NCBI RefSeq assembly: GCF_002723995.1
Contig: NZ_BEWP01000021.1
Span: forward strand, 1-33,661
Source: Gluconobacter kondonii
GTDB taxonomy: Bacteria > Pseudomonadota > Alphaproteobacteria > Acetobacterales > Acetobacteraceae
DNA: 33,661 bases
Direction: 5' to 3'
The notes below the pieces were generated by a model. The model was not told where the DNA came from. It was given only the letters and a program-made list of their open reading frames with translations, and did no database searches. This document shows, piece by piece, positions 23,485 through 32,094 of this stretch (position 1 is the stretch's first letter; every line of letters starts with the position of its first letter). Both the position numbers and the translations under genes were made by a program.

Positions 23485-24803
23485 TGAAAATTTCTGGCCG
23501 CACGGCGGCACTCGCGCTCAGCGTCGCAACTGTTGGACTGCCGTTGACCAGCCATGCTGATGACGAAGCCGCCCTTGCGCAAAAAGGATCCTATATCGCA
23601 ATTTTAGGGGACTGCGCCGCCTGCCACACATCACCTGACGGGCCGCCTTTCTCTGGTGGCCTAGGGCTGAATAGTCCGCTGGGAAAAATTTACGCAACAA
23701 ATATTACCCCAGATAAAAAAACGGGCATTGGCAACTGGAGCTTTGAAGATTTCGAGCGCCTTATGCGGCACGGAATCCGCAAAGATGGTTCTACCGTCTA
23801 TCCTGCGATGCCATACCCCTCGTACGCACACATGAGTGATAACGATCTGCACGCACTTTACGCTTACTTGATGCACTCTGTCGTACCTGTAGAGCAGATC
23901 AACAAAGTAGCAGATATTCGGTGGCCTTTTTCTATCAAATGGCCTCTGTCTATCTGGCGCATGGTATTTGTGCCTAAAATCACACCATCTTCTGATAATA
24001 GCTCTGAGATTGAACGTGGGCGTTATCTTGTAGAAGGCCCCGGGCACTGCGGTAGCTGCCATACGCCCCGTAACTTCGCTATGGCTGAAAAAGCCCTTGA
24101 TGACTCGGATCAACGATATTTATCTGGTGGTTTTGTCATCGATAACTGGGTCGCGCCAAGCCTTCGAAGCGATACGTTCGACGGATTAGAGGCATGGTCG
24201 GCTGCAGATATAGCGACGTTTCTCAAAAAAGGCCGAGATCAACACGGTGCCACGTTTGGTGCAATGAACGGCGTTGTCATCCACTCAACATCTCAGATGA
24301 CGGATGATGACCTTAGTGCGATTGGCAAGTACCTTAAAACGCTCAAAACACCAACGAACGCGAAGAACGTAAGCTTCACTTACAACCCAACCATCGCTCA
24401 TGAACTGGCATCTGGAAAGCTCCCAACTCATGGCGCTGCCTTGTATGTGGACCGTTGTGCGGCCTGTCATCGCCCGGATGGACGTGGATATCCTGACGTT
24501 TTTCCAGAGTTAGCAGGCAATCCAGTTCTACAGAGTGCGAACGCATCATCTGTTGCGCACCTCATCCTCAATGGTGGCCGCTTACCCGCACTCAAAACCG
24601 CGCCATCCTCTTTAGTGATGGGACCTTATCGCGACATTCTGGATGATCAGGATATCGCTGACTTAACGAATTTTGTTCAAAGTGCCTGGGGCAACCGTGG
24701 CGGTAAGATTACCGCAGATGACGTTGCAAAGCTCAGAAAAGAAACAAAATGGGAAACTCTTAAAGGAGGTTCACCAGAAACCACTCCTGAAATTACACAG
24801 TAA
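23481..24803 (+). CDS. Tri-haem cytochrome c subunit (set 2)
   Basis: A 440-residue exported cytochrome with haem motifs CAACH 45-49, CGSCH 190-194 and CAACH 326-330. Its signal peptide ends near TSHADD. The internal repeats (YATNITPDKKTGIGNWS, YPAMPYPSYAHMSDNDLHAL) are typical of dehydrogenase subunit II cytochromes of acetic acid bacteria. It accepts electrons from the set 2 flavoprotein and should pass them to quinone. The C-terminus is polar (ETTPEITQ), with no obvious membrane helix. It is the last gene of unit (ii), followed by a strong hairpin. Confidence 0.93.
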   Translation: MMKISGRTAALALSVATVGLPLTSHADDEAALAQKGSYIAILGDCAACHTSPDGPPFSGGLGLNSPLGKIYATNITPDKKTGIGNWSFEDFERLMRHGIRKDGSTVYPAMPYPSYAHMSDNDLHALYAYLMHSVVPVEQINKVADIRWPFSIKWPLSIWRMVFVPKITPSSDNSSEIERGRYLVEGPGHCGSCHTPRNFAMAEKALDDSDQRYLSGGFVIDNWVAPSLRSDTFDGLEAWSAADIATFLKKGRDQHGATFGAMNGVVIHSTSQMTDDDLSAIGKYLKTLKTPTNAKNVSFTYNPTIAHELASGKLPTHGAALYVDRCAACHRPDGRGYPDVFPELAGNPVLQSANASSVAHLILNGGRLPALKTAPSSLVMGPYRDILDDQDIADLTNFVQSAWGNRGGKITADDVAKLRKETKWETLKGGSPETTPEITQ

Positions 24804-24809
24804 GTAACG

Positions 24810-24846
24810 CTCCCCTTCCTGAAGATTGCTCTATCAGGAAGGGGAG
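24810..24846. terminator. Bidirectional terminator between convergent units
   Basis: CTCCCCTTCCTGA (24810-24822) pairs perfectly with TCAGGAAGGGGAG (24834-24846) around an 11-nt loop. It lies between the cytochrome stop (24803) and the convergent lactonase stop (24854), with short T/A-rich flanks on both sides. Position and stem strength support termination in both directions. Confidence 0.8.
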
Positions 24847-24853
24847 AAACCTT

Positions 24854-25918
24854 TTAATTCGTTTGCTTCACACCCTGAGTTTTCAACGTCAGGCTGTAAA
24901 CGGATGTATGGGTTGTCATGTACAGTTCATTACGATGCACTCCACCGAACGCCACGTTCGGGCAACGCTCTGGCAACAATATCTGGCCAATCATTTTTCC
25001 TGCAGGATTGAAAACTGCAACGCCATCAAGCCCCTCACCTGAGCCCCAACCACACCATAGGTTCCCGTGAATATCCGCACGGAGCCCGTCCGCTGCGCCT
25101 TTTCCACAATCGATAAAGACACGCTGATTGCTCAGCTTATTGTCTGAACTGACGTCGTAAGCCCAAATCTGTCGGTTCGGTTTGTGACGCGATGCAACAA
25201 CGTACAGCGTTTTTTCATCGGGCGAGAAGCAAAGACCGTTTGGCCCAGGAACATCATCCAATACACCAACTGTTTTATGCGTTTGCGGATCTATCCGATA
25301 AACACGCGCCGTCTGGGACGGGGGCCAGGCACCCTCAGCAAAATTTGGCCCGAAAGCTGGATCTGTAAACCAGATAGTGCCATCGGACTTACAGACAATA
25401 TCATTTGGCGAATTAAGAGGCTTGTTGTCATAGCCGTCGCACATGACTTCAATGGAACCATCAAAATTCGTTCGCGTAATACGTCGCGTTTCACCTTCAC
25501 ACGTCAGTAGGCGCCCTTGACGATCTACAGTATTGCCGTTGGCATAGTTAGATGGGTATCGGAAAGGAGTCGTCTCCTTGGTCATTGGATCCCATTTCAT
25601 GATCCGATTACCACGAACATCACTAAAGAGCAAAACATTCGCAACACCGAACCAGACTGGCCCTTCAGTCCACTCAAAACCGGTAGCGACACGGTGTACT
25701 GTCGATAATGTATTAATTAGATCCTCGAAGGACGGGTCTAATGTTTTAATCGCTGGATCTGGTAACCGCACAGAAGGCGACCATGCGACTTCAGCAGCTT
25801 GGGCACTTTTGATTTTACTGAAGATTCCTGTCCCCAAAAGGCCGGCTCCACCCATTAAAATATGCCGGCGCTGGATGGTGTGTAGGTCTGAAGAAGCCCT
25901 CTTAGAATCGTTTTTCAT
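24854..25918 (-). CDS. Exported SMP-30/gluconolactonase-family lactonase
   Basis: A 354-residue six-bladed propeller lactonase. The N-terminus has a Tat-type signal (IQRRHILMGGAGLLGTGIF) with cleavage near AQA-AE at about residue 42. Metal ligands of the family are visible: Glu85 in EWTEGPVW, Asn in LNSPNDIV and Asp in GAADGLRAD. It should hydrolyse an aldonolactone to the free acid in the periplasm, as expected where flavin dehydrogenases make lactones from aldoses. It is divergent from the 26114 gene, with a shared LacI-type operator between them. The substrate is unknown. Confidence 0.9.
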   Translation of the reverse strand: MKNDSKRASSDLHTIQRRHILMGGAGLLGTGIFSKIKSAQAAEVAWSPSVRLPDPAIKTLDPSFEDLINTLSTVHRVATGFEWTEGPVWFGVANVLLFSDVRGNRIMKWDPMTKETTPFRYPSNYANGNTVDRQGRLLTCEGETRRITRTNFDGSIEVMCDGYDNKPLNSPNDIVCKSDGTIWFTDPAFGPNFAEGAWPPSQTARVYRIDPQTHKTVGVLDDVPGPNGLCFSPDEKTLYVVASRHKPNRQIWAYDVSSDNKLSNQRVFIDCGKGAADGLRADIHGNLWCGWGSGEGLDGVAVFNPAGKMIGQILLPERCPNVAFGGVHRNELYMTTHTSVYSLTLKTQGVKQTN

Positions 25919-25968
25919 TATTGTGACATCTTTCCAAGAAAATGCCTCTGTTCGAGGCCAATGATATA

Positions 25969-25982
25969 TGTAATCGTTTCCA
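25969..25982. promoter_or_regulatory. LacI/GalR-type operator between the two exported propeller genes
   Basis: TGTAATCGTTTCCA fits TGNAANCGNTTNCA. It lies 51 bp upstream of the SMP-30 start and 132 bp upstream of the divergent TTG start at 26114, so it could control one or both. It is the third of four matching sites in the cluster. Confidence 0.72.
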
Positions 25983-26113
25983 TAGTCTCTTATGTGGTGT
26001 TAAACCGTCTGAGAGAGAAAGAAATATCATTTATGCGTGACAATAATATCGTTTGGCTGTGACGGCCATATGGTCGTCCTCAAAGAGACAATTACGCAAG
26101 AAAGGATGAGCGT

Positions 26114-27295
26114 TTGGACACGTATCTCGTGCCTCGTAAAAAGTCACATTCCCTATGGCGACTTGGTGCCTTAACGGCGCTGGCCTCCTCAGCAGCACCA
26201 AGCACCCTTTATGCAAAAACAGCCCTCGATACGCCGAGGTGGGCCATTTCTGTTAATGACGGTCACTCGATCACTCTGCCAAATGGAAAAATGGCGACAG
26301 GGTCTACCTATTCACCCGATAGTGCCGTTCTCATTGGCTTTCACGGATCACAACCCTTTATTGGGAACGGAATCGAACTACCGGGAAGTGTACAAGGCCC
26401 CCCCACAATGGCGTGGGTATCCCCAAACTCTAATTGGGCTGTTGTCACTAGCGGCGCCAAAGCCGGCAGTGCCCCAGGCGCACCTTTAGTGCCTGACACG
26501 AGGGTATCTGTAATCAGCATTGAGCATGGCGTCCCCAAATTGATACAAACTGTCGAAGCAGGTCTAGGACCAAGTGGCGTCGCCGTATCAAACGATCAAA
26601 AATGGGCGCTGGTCGCTAATCGCGTTGGCGGAACCGTGTCGGTTTTCAAAGTCGTTAACAAACATCTGGTCGATGAGAAGATTATTGATTTTGGAAAGGA
26701 CAGTAATCCCACAACAGTAGAATTCCTACCTAACAGTCAGGACGCTGTCGTAGTGCTCCGTAAGCGTAATGCTCTTGCTCTTCTTGTCCGAGAAAAAGAC
26801 GGGTATCGCGCCGCTCCCAACATGGTATCTGTCTGGTCGAGTCCTAATACGATGGACATCAGTCACGCATCCGGGCTGATCGCCGTCGCAGGAATGGATA
26901 AAGTGGCACCAGGAGTTAGCATTTTACGTGCAAACCCAGCCGGACTACATGAACTCTATCGCTTTCCTGTTGCTCCCGGACCAGAGCCTCTGCATTTTTC
27001 TCCAGATGGCCGAATACTGGCCGTTGGATCGGTTAACGATTCCAACGCACATCCGGAACGGAAAGGGAGCGTTTCTCTTTACCATCTAGATGAAAAATCT
27101 GCGACAAAAATTGCCGAGGCTCCAGTAGGCCACTGGCCCCAGGGTATTATTTTTTCACCTGATGGGCACACACTGATCGTACAAAACAATACAGATCAAT
27201 CACTCGGCGTGTATCATGTTGAACCAGAAGCCCTGACATTTGAACGGGACATACCGCTCGGGGTTGGCCCATCAGCAAGCGCGAGCGCTTGGTAG
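26114..27295 (+). CDS. Exported YVTN/lactonase-like beta-propeller protein
   Basis: A 393-residue protein that I start at TTG 26114, because AAAGGA (26101-26106) sits 7 nt upstream and the only nearby ATG (26107) is out of frame. The N-terminus is basic then hydrophobic (SLWRLGALTALASSAAPSTL), ending LYAK, consistent with a Sec signal peptide. Repeated blades such as GPSGVAVSNDQKWALVAN, GPEPLHFSPDGRILAVGS and WPQGIIFSPDGHTLIVQN mark a seven-bladed propeller of the lactonase/YVTN group. It could be a second periplasmic lactonase or a substrate-binding propeller. It is monocistronic and followed by a terminator shared with unit (iv). Confidence 0.83.
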   Translation: MDTYLVPRKKSHSLWRLGALTALASSAAPSTLYAKTALDTPRWAISVNDGHSITLPNGKMATGSTYSPDSAVLIGFHGSQPFIGNGIELPGSVQGPPTMAWVSPNSNWAVVTSGAKAGSAPGAPLVPDTRVSVISIEHGVPKLIQTVEAGLGPSGVAVSNDQKWALVANRVGGTVSVFKVVNKHLVDEKIIDFGKDSNPTTVEFLPNSQDAVVVLRKRNALALLVREKDGYRAAPNMVSVWSSPNTMDISHASGLIAVAGMDKVAPGVSILRANPAGLHELYRFPVAPGPEPLHFSPDGRILAVGSVNDSNAHPERKGSVSLYHLDEKSATKIAEAPVGHWPQGIIFSPDGHTLIVQNNTDQSLGVYHVEPEALTFERDIPLGVGPSASASAW

Positions 27296-27314
27296 ACATA
27301 ATAAGTTTTTAGAG

Positions 27315-27354
27315 AGTTACCTTTTGCGCCTCTAATAAAACACAAAAGGTAACT
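27315..27354. terminator. Bidirectional terminator hairpin
   Basis: AGTTACCTTTTG (27315-27326) pairs perfectly with CAAAAGGTAACT (27343-27354) around a 16-nt loop. It separates the convergent propeller gene (ends 27295) and flavoprotein gene (ends 27381). Short T-rich tracts (TTTTT before the left arm) suit termination of the minus-strand unit. Confidence 0.75.
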
Positions 27355-27380
27355 TTGAATTCTAGACAATAAATTGAATA

Positions 27381-29015
27381 TTATATTTCAGAAATAATCG
27401 TATCAGCAATTCTTATGCTTAAAGCTGCTGCTGTCAAAGTAGGATTCATACATGAACTAGACGACATCACACTGGTCCCCGCTATAAACAGGTTTTTGTG
27501 ATCATGCGCGCGACACCATTCATCCACGACTGAATTCTTCGGATCGCTTCCCATAATAGTCGTACCTGAAGGATGCTGACGATTTTCCGGCTTAAGGCCA
27601 AATTTGGTAACTTCGCCGCCGAGAACCCCTGCAATACGTTTCAGATCAATCTGAGCGGCCTCACGTCCTGCTTTCCAGTAATCATCAATGTCAAACTGAA
27701 TTGCAGGCACCGGCAATCCAAGCGCATCTTTTTTCTCTGCACTCAGGATCACTCGATTTGTCGGAAGAGGCAGCATTTCAAAATCGACAGCCCACCTGAT
27801 ACTCCGTGCGGATTGCAATCGAATTTGCTTATCCAACTCTTTGCCCACAACGCCCTTACTCAACAAACCAGACGCAATTTGCGATGTCGGAACGACGTTT
27901 CTCAATTTTGTTTTGTATTGCGGATAGTTCTTTCGGAACTCACCATCTCGCGCATTCAAATAGACTAAGAGTTCTGTCGGGCCTTGACCCGGCCACATAT
28001 CCTCAGCCGCCATCATCCCCATGCTGATACCAGACGTATCCATGAGATTGCGTCCGACCTGATCGGAGCTGTTCGCGATACCGTTCGGAGAATGGCGTGT
28101 TTGAGACATGAGCAGGAGTTTTGGCGTTTCAACCGCATGTGCTGCGATTACAAAATACTTTCCCGTTACTCTATGTTCTGTGCCGTCCGGTTTTTTAAAC
28201 CAAACAGCTACAATTTGCCCTGAAGCATCGTCTTCGATACGATATACAACACTATTGGGCAAAATAGTTGCGCCATGGGCCTCCGCCTGATCAACGTGCC
28301 GAGTTCCGTCATACTTGGCACCAATCGGGCAGACCGGATTGCAGTTATTGTTACCCGCACATACAGGCCGTTGACCATAAGGACGCGTCGCACGCCCGTT
28401 GGGCTCTAAGACAGGGTGATAGCCAGCGGGAAGCAGTTGTTCGGGCAAGCGTTGGAAAAAATATGGCGCTGGTAAACCTGACATAGGAAAGGGCTTTGAA
28501 CGCGGCGGAAATGTGCCCCCTCCATTGCCTCCTTCATCCTGACCATCAACACCACTGACCCCGAGTTCTTCTTCGGCGCGGCAGTAATAAGGCTCTAAAT
28601 CAGCGTATGAAATGGGCCAGTCACGCCCTCTTCCATAGAGAGTCTGGAGCCTGAAATCATTCGGAATCAAACGCCATAGCGCAGACCCGAAGTGCCACGT
28701 CGTTCCACCCACGACACGCAAATAACTGGTTTTGAACGGCACTGGCCCCAATTGTTCAAGATAGTCGCCATATGTGCTGGGTGCATAAGGCATACTGGGA
28801 TAAGGCGACCCCGCTCCCTGAAGCTTCATGTTGGCCAGTGATAGCTTTACAGGCGCATTGCGATACGTTTCTACAATATCGTGACGCTTTACGCGTGGCC
28901 CTGCCTCGAGAATGATCACCGACTTTCCAGCGCGCGCAGCGAGCGAACCAACCAGACCGCCACTGACACCTGACCCAACAACGACCACATCAGCGTGCAG
29001 TTTTTCGGATGTCAT
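27381..29015 (-). CDS. GMC-type flavoprotein subunit of membrane-bound dehydrogenase (set 3, FDH/SLDH-like)
   Basis: A 544-residue paralogue of the set 1 flavoprotein. VVVVGSGVSGGLVGSLAARA is the FAD motif, and GGTTWHFGSALWRLIPNDF and GRGRDWPISYADLEPYYC are closely shared with set 1. The cysteine pattern C219-x5-C225-x3-C229 (CAGNNNCNPVCP) is conserved, consistent with a [3Fe-4S] centre. The C-terminal domain has NRQHPSGTTIMGSDP and MNPTLTAAALSIR. Substrate is unassigned. It is last in a C-S-L order, 66 bp after the small-subunit stop, the loosest junction in the cluster. Confidence 0.92.
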   Translation of the reverse strand: MTSEKLHADVVVVGSGVSGGLVGSLAARAGKSVIILEAGPRVKRHDIVETYRNAPVKLSLANMKLQGAGSPYPSMPYAPSTYGDYLEQLGPVPFKTSYLRVVGGTTWHFGSALWRLIPNDFRLQTLYGRGRDWPISYADLEPYYCRAEEELGVSGVDGQDEGGNGGGTFPPRSKPFPMSGLPAPYFFQRLPEQLLPAGYHPVLEPNGRATRPYGQRPVCAGNNNCNPVCPIGAKYDGTRHVDQAEAHGATILPNSVVYRIEDDASGQIVAVWFKKPDGTEHRVTGKYFVIAAHAVETPKLLLMSQTRHSPNGIANSSDQVGRNLMDTSGISMGMMAAEDMWPGQGPTELLVYLNARDGEFRKNYPQYKTKLRNVVPTSQIASGLLSKGVVGKELDKQIRLQSARSIRWAVDFEMLPLPTNRVILSAEKKDALGLPVPAIQFDIDDYWKAGREAAQIDLKRIAGVLGGEVTKFGLKPENRQHPSGTTIMGSDPKNSVVDEWCRAHDHKNLFIAGTSVMSSSSCMNPTLTAAALSIRIADTIISEI

Positions 29016-29081
29016 AATACTAAAATCCTGAATATCGCCTCTACCAGAGAGACAGTTTGAGCTCTGCGAAAACTGACCATC

Positions 29082-29606
29082 CTAGACAGGGGGTTTTTCG
29101 CCCCATGCCAGAGGGCCGGCGCCATAGCTCGGCACAACAAGGACATCCGTGCAGGGCTGGTACATCAAGGCATCGGAAAAGGCTATCAGCTCTGCCTGAT
29201 CGGCTTCACCAACAACCCCCAGATACCACGCGGAGATAATCGACATTGCGGTCTCACGATCGGACGGCATCAGAGAACTCGCGAACAAAGATTCGACGTC
29301 TTTGTAAGATCCCTGAGCGATAATATGTCCCAATATATTGAGACGCTTTGGAAAATCTGCCTGATGACGCGTCAAAGACGCTTCGTAGCGTGCCGCAAGC
29401 GTTGGATCCAAGTCATCCTTACCTGTAAGGATGGATGAGACTTTCAAAAAGTCTGTTTGATCTGAGGCATATAAAACACTGGAGTAGCCAGCAGCACCCA
29501 AGAGTCCGGCAACTCCGCACCCCAGCAGCATAGACCTCCGCCCCAGCATAACACGACGCTCCGGCATGACCGACGAACGCGTCAGAGACTTACTCAATCT
29601 AATCAC
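29082..29606 (-). CDS. Small subunit of FAD-dependent dehydrogenase (set 3, FAD-SLDH family)
   Basis: Up to 174 residues. The GTG start at 29606 directly follows the cytochrome stop, suggesting coupling; an internal ATG at 29567 (MPERRVMLGRRSMLLG) is an alternative. The twin-arginine motif MLGRRSMLLGCG plus a hydrophobic run indicate Tat export. The later AWYLGVVGEADQAELIAFSD aligns with the set 1 small subunit's YDGVVEHGDKAECVAYVASL, showing common ancestry. It should chaperone and bind the set 3 flavoprotein. Confidence 0.83.
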   Translation of the reverse strand: MIRLSKSLTRSSVMPERRVMLGRRSMLLGCGVAGLLGAAGYSSVLYASDQTDFLKVSSILTGKDDLDPTLAARYEASLTRHQADFPKRLNILGHIIAQGSYKDVESLFASSLMPSDRETAMSIISAWYLGVVGEADQAELIAFSDALMYQPCTDVLVVPSYGAGPLAWGEKPPV

Positions 29607-30982
29607 GCCCTCTTCCTCCGGAGCAATAGTGCGAACAATCCAACAATCACAACCAAAGCAAAAACGCCTCCGAGAATACTGAGGAATTTCTGCATGGATG
29701 ACGCCAAAGAGCCTCTATTTCGCTCCTTCGCCACATCACTCGCGCTTACATGCATTGACGGGTTGCCGTACTGCTTGAAAACATAATTAGCGACGGCAGT
29801 AATTTGAGCGTCAGAGAGTTGGTCGGTCCAGGCCGCAGCATCCCCAAAACCGGGCATATAATGTGTTTGACCATCCACCGTGCGCCTCACCCCAAACAGG
29901 ATCGTCGCCACAAGATTGTCAGGACTATCTGCCCCCGTCACCGTATTATGAAACAGAGCGGGATATTGATTGCGCCCCTGACCAGAAACCTGATGGCAGG
30001 TGGCGCACACGCCACTGAAAGTCTTCCACCCCAAATCAACATTGCTCGTGAGGCCACGCAGGCTCGCTTCATCTCCCCCTTGAGCACCATACTCGGAGCG
30101 AGGATGAACAGCCTGCCCCTTCACAGACGGCACGTGACGCAAATAAGCAATCATCGCCTGAATATCTCCGTCAGGAAGGTATTGAGTACTATGTTCTACA
30201 ACCTCCCCCATCGGCCCTGCCGCCTGCGCAAGATGCGCTGCAACACCGGTTTTCAGATAACTTGCGAGAGCCTCATCTGACCAAGTTCCAATCCCGGAGA
30301 GCAAATCAGGCGTTATGTTTGGGGCAACCCATGCCCCAAGTTGCGCTCCGCCGAGATCTTTTCCTGATTGCGGCCCCATCATGAGACCACGCGGCGTATG
30401 GCATGTGCCACAATGCTCCAAAGTATCGACTAAATACCGACCACGGGCAATCTGAGGCGTTTCTTCCGCCGTTGGTGCGAAACGCTGATAAGGCAGATAG
30501 AGCATATTCCACAGGATCATGCTCGCACGGATATTGAACGGAAACCCTAAATCCGTCTTGGGAGGTGAGACATCTTCAGGGGCCACGGCTGATTTGAAAT
30601 AAACGTACAGAGCGTGGAGATCAGCATCTGTTATGCCACTATACGCAGGGTAAGGCATTGCCGGGTAAAGATGAGTGCCGTCGGGCTTAACACCCTCACG
30701 CACCGCGCGCGCAAAAGCAGCCTCGTCATACGCACCAATCCCATTCTTGACCGAAGGAGTAATGTTTGTGGAGTAAATTGTCCCTAAAGGCGTTTGTAAA
30801 GGATAGCCACCAGCGAAAGGCCGGCCTTCGGACGCCGTATGACAGGCCGCACAATCCGCCGCGACAGCAACCTGCCTTCCTTTTTCAATCAAATCAGACG
30901 ACCCAGGCATATCTGCTGCCCATGCCGCCGCCGCAATAGGCATCAACGGTAAAACCGCGAGCAACGTCGCTATGCGCTTCAT
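29603..30982 (-). CDS. Tri-haem cytochrome c subunit with C-terminal membrane anchor (set 3)
   Basis: A 459-residue cytochrome with haem motifs CAACH 44-48, CGTCH 191-195 and CATCH 326-330. The signal peptide runs from MKRIATLL to WAADM. Unlike sets 1 and 2, it ends with a transmembrane helix (SILGGVFALVVIVGLFALLL, then RRKRA) at about residues 434-455, a tail anchor with positive residues inside. It should dock this dehydrogenase in the inner membrane and reduce quinone. The start overlaps the lactonase stop by 4 bp (ATGA). Confidence 0.93.
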   Translation of the reverse strand: MKRIATLLAVLPLMPIAAAAWAADMPGSSDLIEKGRQVAVAADCAACHTASEGRPFAGGYPLQTPLGTIYSTNITPSVKNGIGAYDEAAFARAVREGVKPDGTHLYPAMPYPAYSGITDADLHALYVYFKSAVAPEDVSPPKTDLGFPFNIRASMILWNMLYLPYQRFAPTAEETPQIARGRYLVDTLEHCGTCHTPRGLMMGPQSGKDLGGAQLGAWVAPNITPDLLSGIGTWSDEALASYLKTGVAAHLAQAAGPMGEVVEHSTQYLPDGDIQAMIAYLRHVPSVKGQAVHPRSEYGAQGGDEASLRGLTSNVDLGWKTFSGVCATCHQVSGQGRNQYPALFHNTVTGADSPDNLVATILFGVRRTVDGQTHYMPGFGDAAAWTDQLSDAQITAVANYVFKQYGNPSMHVSASDVAKERNRGSLASSMQKFLSILGGVFALVVIVGLFALLLRRKRA

Positions 30983-32079
30983 ACCTGCACTCCCTTTTCA
31001 GCGGGAAGAACACAGATCACACTTGGGCTTTCGGTTTCAGCACAGAGCTGGGAATTAATAACATCCCCATTAGAAAGATCGACATCAAAGCCAACAATAT
31101 TATCAGATCCTTCATTCGCCACTAAAATGACCTTCTCAGACGGCAAAAACGTGAAAAAACGAGGCGTTTTCCCGCCGCAAGGAGCAGAATGAGCTTTCTG
31201 TAAAAAACCCGTTTCCTGCTCTATCTCGAACGTCGTCAGAAGATCCGCTCCACGCGTTGAAACCACCAAAAAAGTGCCATCTGCAATAACTTCAATTTCA
31301 GATGCGCGGCCATTCCCAGTATATGTCTCGGGAAAACATGACACCCACTGAAATGCTTTCAACGAGCCGTCTGTCGGATCAAAATGATATGCTACCACCG
31401 TGCAATCCAGCTCATTGGCTACATATGCAAAAGGGCGTGTCGGGTGAAACGCTATGTGCCGAGGGCCAGCTCCATCTCTAGCCTCAACAAAGCCTTGCTT
31501 CGTCGGCTGCAATTTTCCGTCCTGAACACAGAAAGAGAAAATACGATCAATACCTTTATCCGGCACGAACACATATCGCCCTGATGGATCGAACACCGTC
31601 TGATGAGGTTTGGCCATATGTTGCTCGATCCGATGCGGCCCAGGCTCACCCTGTAAAACCACAAGATCGACCACAGCGCCGATTTCTCCTGTGCCCTCAT
31701 CAAATGGGAGTAACGCGACAGTCGATGTCCAGTGATTCGCAAGCACAATAAAGCGGTTTGTCGGGTCAAAAGCCAAATGAACCGGGTTCGTCCCAGATGT
31801 TCCATTAGCCGATACGGGAAAAAGCGTCCCAGCTGCACGGTCAATTGCATAAGAACTGATGTGAGAGCGGTCACCATGAACAGCACAGAGATAACGGCCT
31901 GTTCTGTCGACAGCGAGAAACGACGGATTATCTCCAGCAGCGATTGTCTGTACTAAAGACCACTGCCGACCTCGCTCGGACACGCGGAAAACAGAAATCC
32001 CCTTTCCGCGCGCTTGACGCTGAGGCGTCGTGTAACAGCCGACATAAGCAAAATAACTCTGCGCTTCTGCTTGGGACAT
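30979..32079 (-). CDS. Lactonase-family (6-phosphogluconolactonase-like) seven-bladed propeller, cytosolic
   Basis: A 366-residue protein beginning MSQAEAQSYFAYVGCYTTPQ without a signal peptide. Blade motifs include GDNPSFLAVDRTGRYLCAVH, NPVHLAFDPTNRFIVLANHW, KPHQTVFDPSGRYVFVPDKG and GPRHIAFHPTRPFAYVANEL, typical of the YbhE/PF10282 lactonase family. The family hydrolyses 6-phosphogluconolactone or related lactones, so it may process a lactone that enters through the adjacent MFS carrier, whose stop is 15 bp upstream of this start. Actual substrate unknown. Confidence 0.88.
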   Translation of the reverse strand: MSQAEAQSYFAYVGCYTTPQRQARGKGISVFRVSERGRQWSLVQTIAAGDNPSFLAVDRTGRYLCAVHGDRSHISSYAIDRAAGTLFPVSANGTSGTNPVHLAFDPTNRFIVLANHWTSTVALLPFDEGTGEIGAVVDLVVLQGEPGPHRIEQHMAKPHQTVFDPSGRYVFVPDKGIDRIFSFCVQDGKLQPTKQGFVEARDGAGPRHIAFHPTRPFAYVANELDCTVVAYHFDPTDGSLKAFQWVSCFPETYTGNGRASEIEVIADGTFLVVSTRGADLLTTFEIEQETGFLQKAHSAPCGGKTPRFFTFLPSEKVILVANEGSDNIVGFDVDLSNGDVINSQLCAETESPSVICVLPAEKGVQV

Positions 32080-32094
32080 ACTCTCAGGAGTTCC

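Noticed and set aside
15284-29015. Naming the set 1 or set 3 flavoproteins as fructose, sorbitol or 2-ketogluconate dehydrogenase.
   Set aside because: The motifs are shared by all of these enzymes, and substrate cannot be decided from sequence reading alone.
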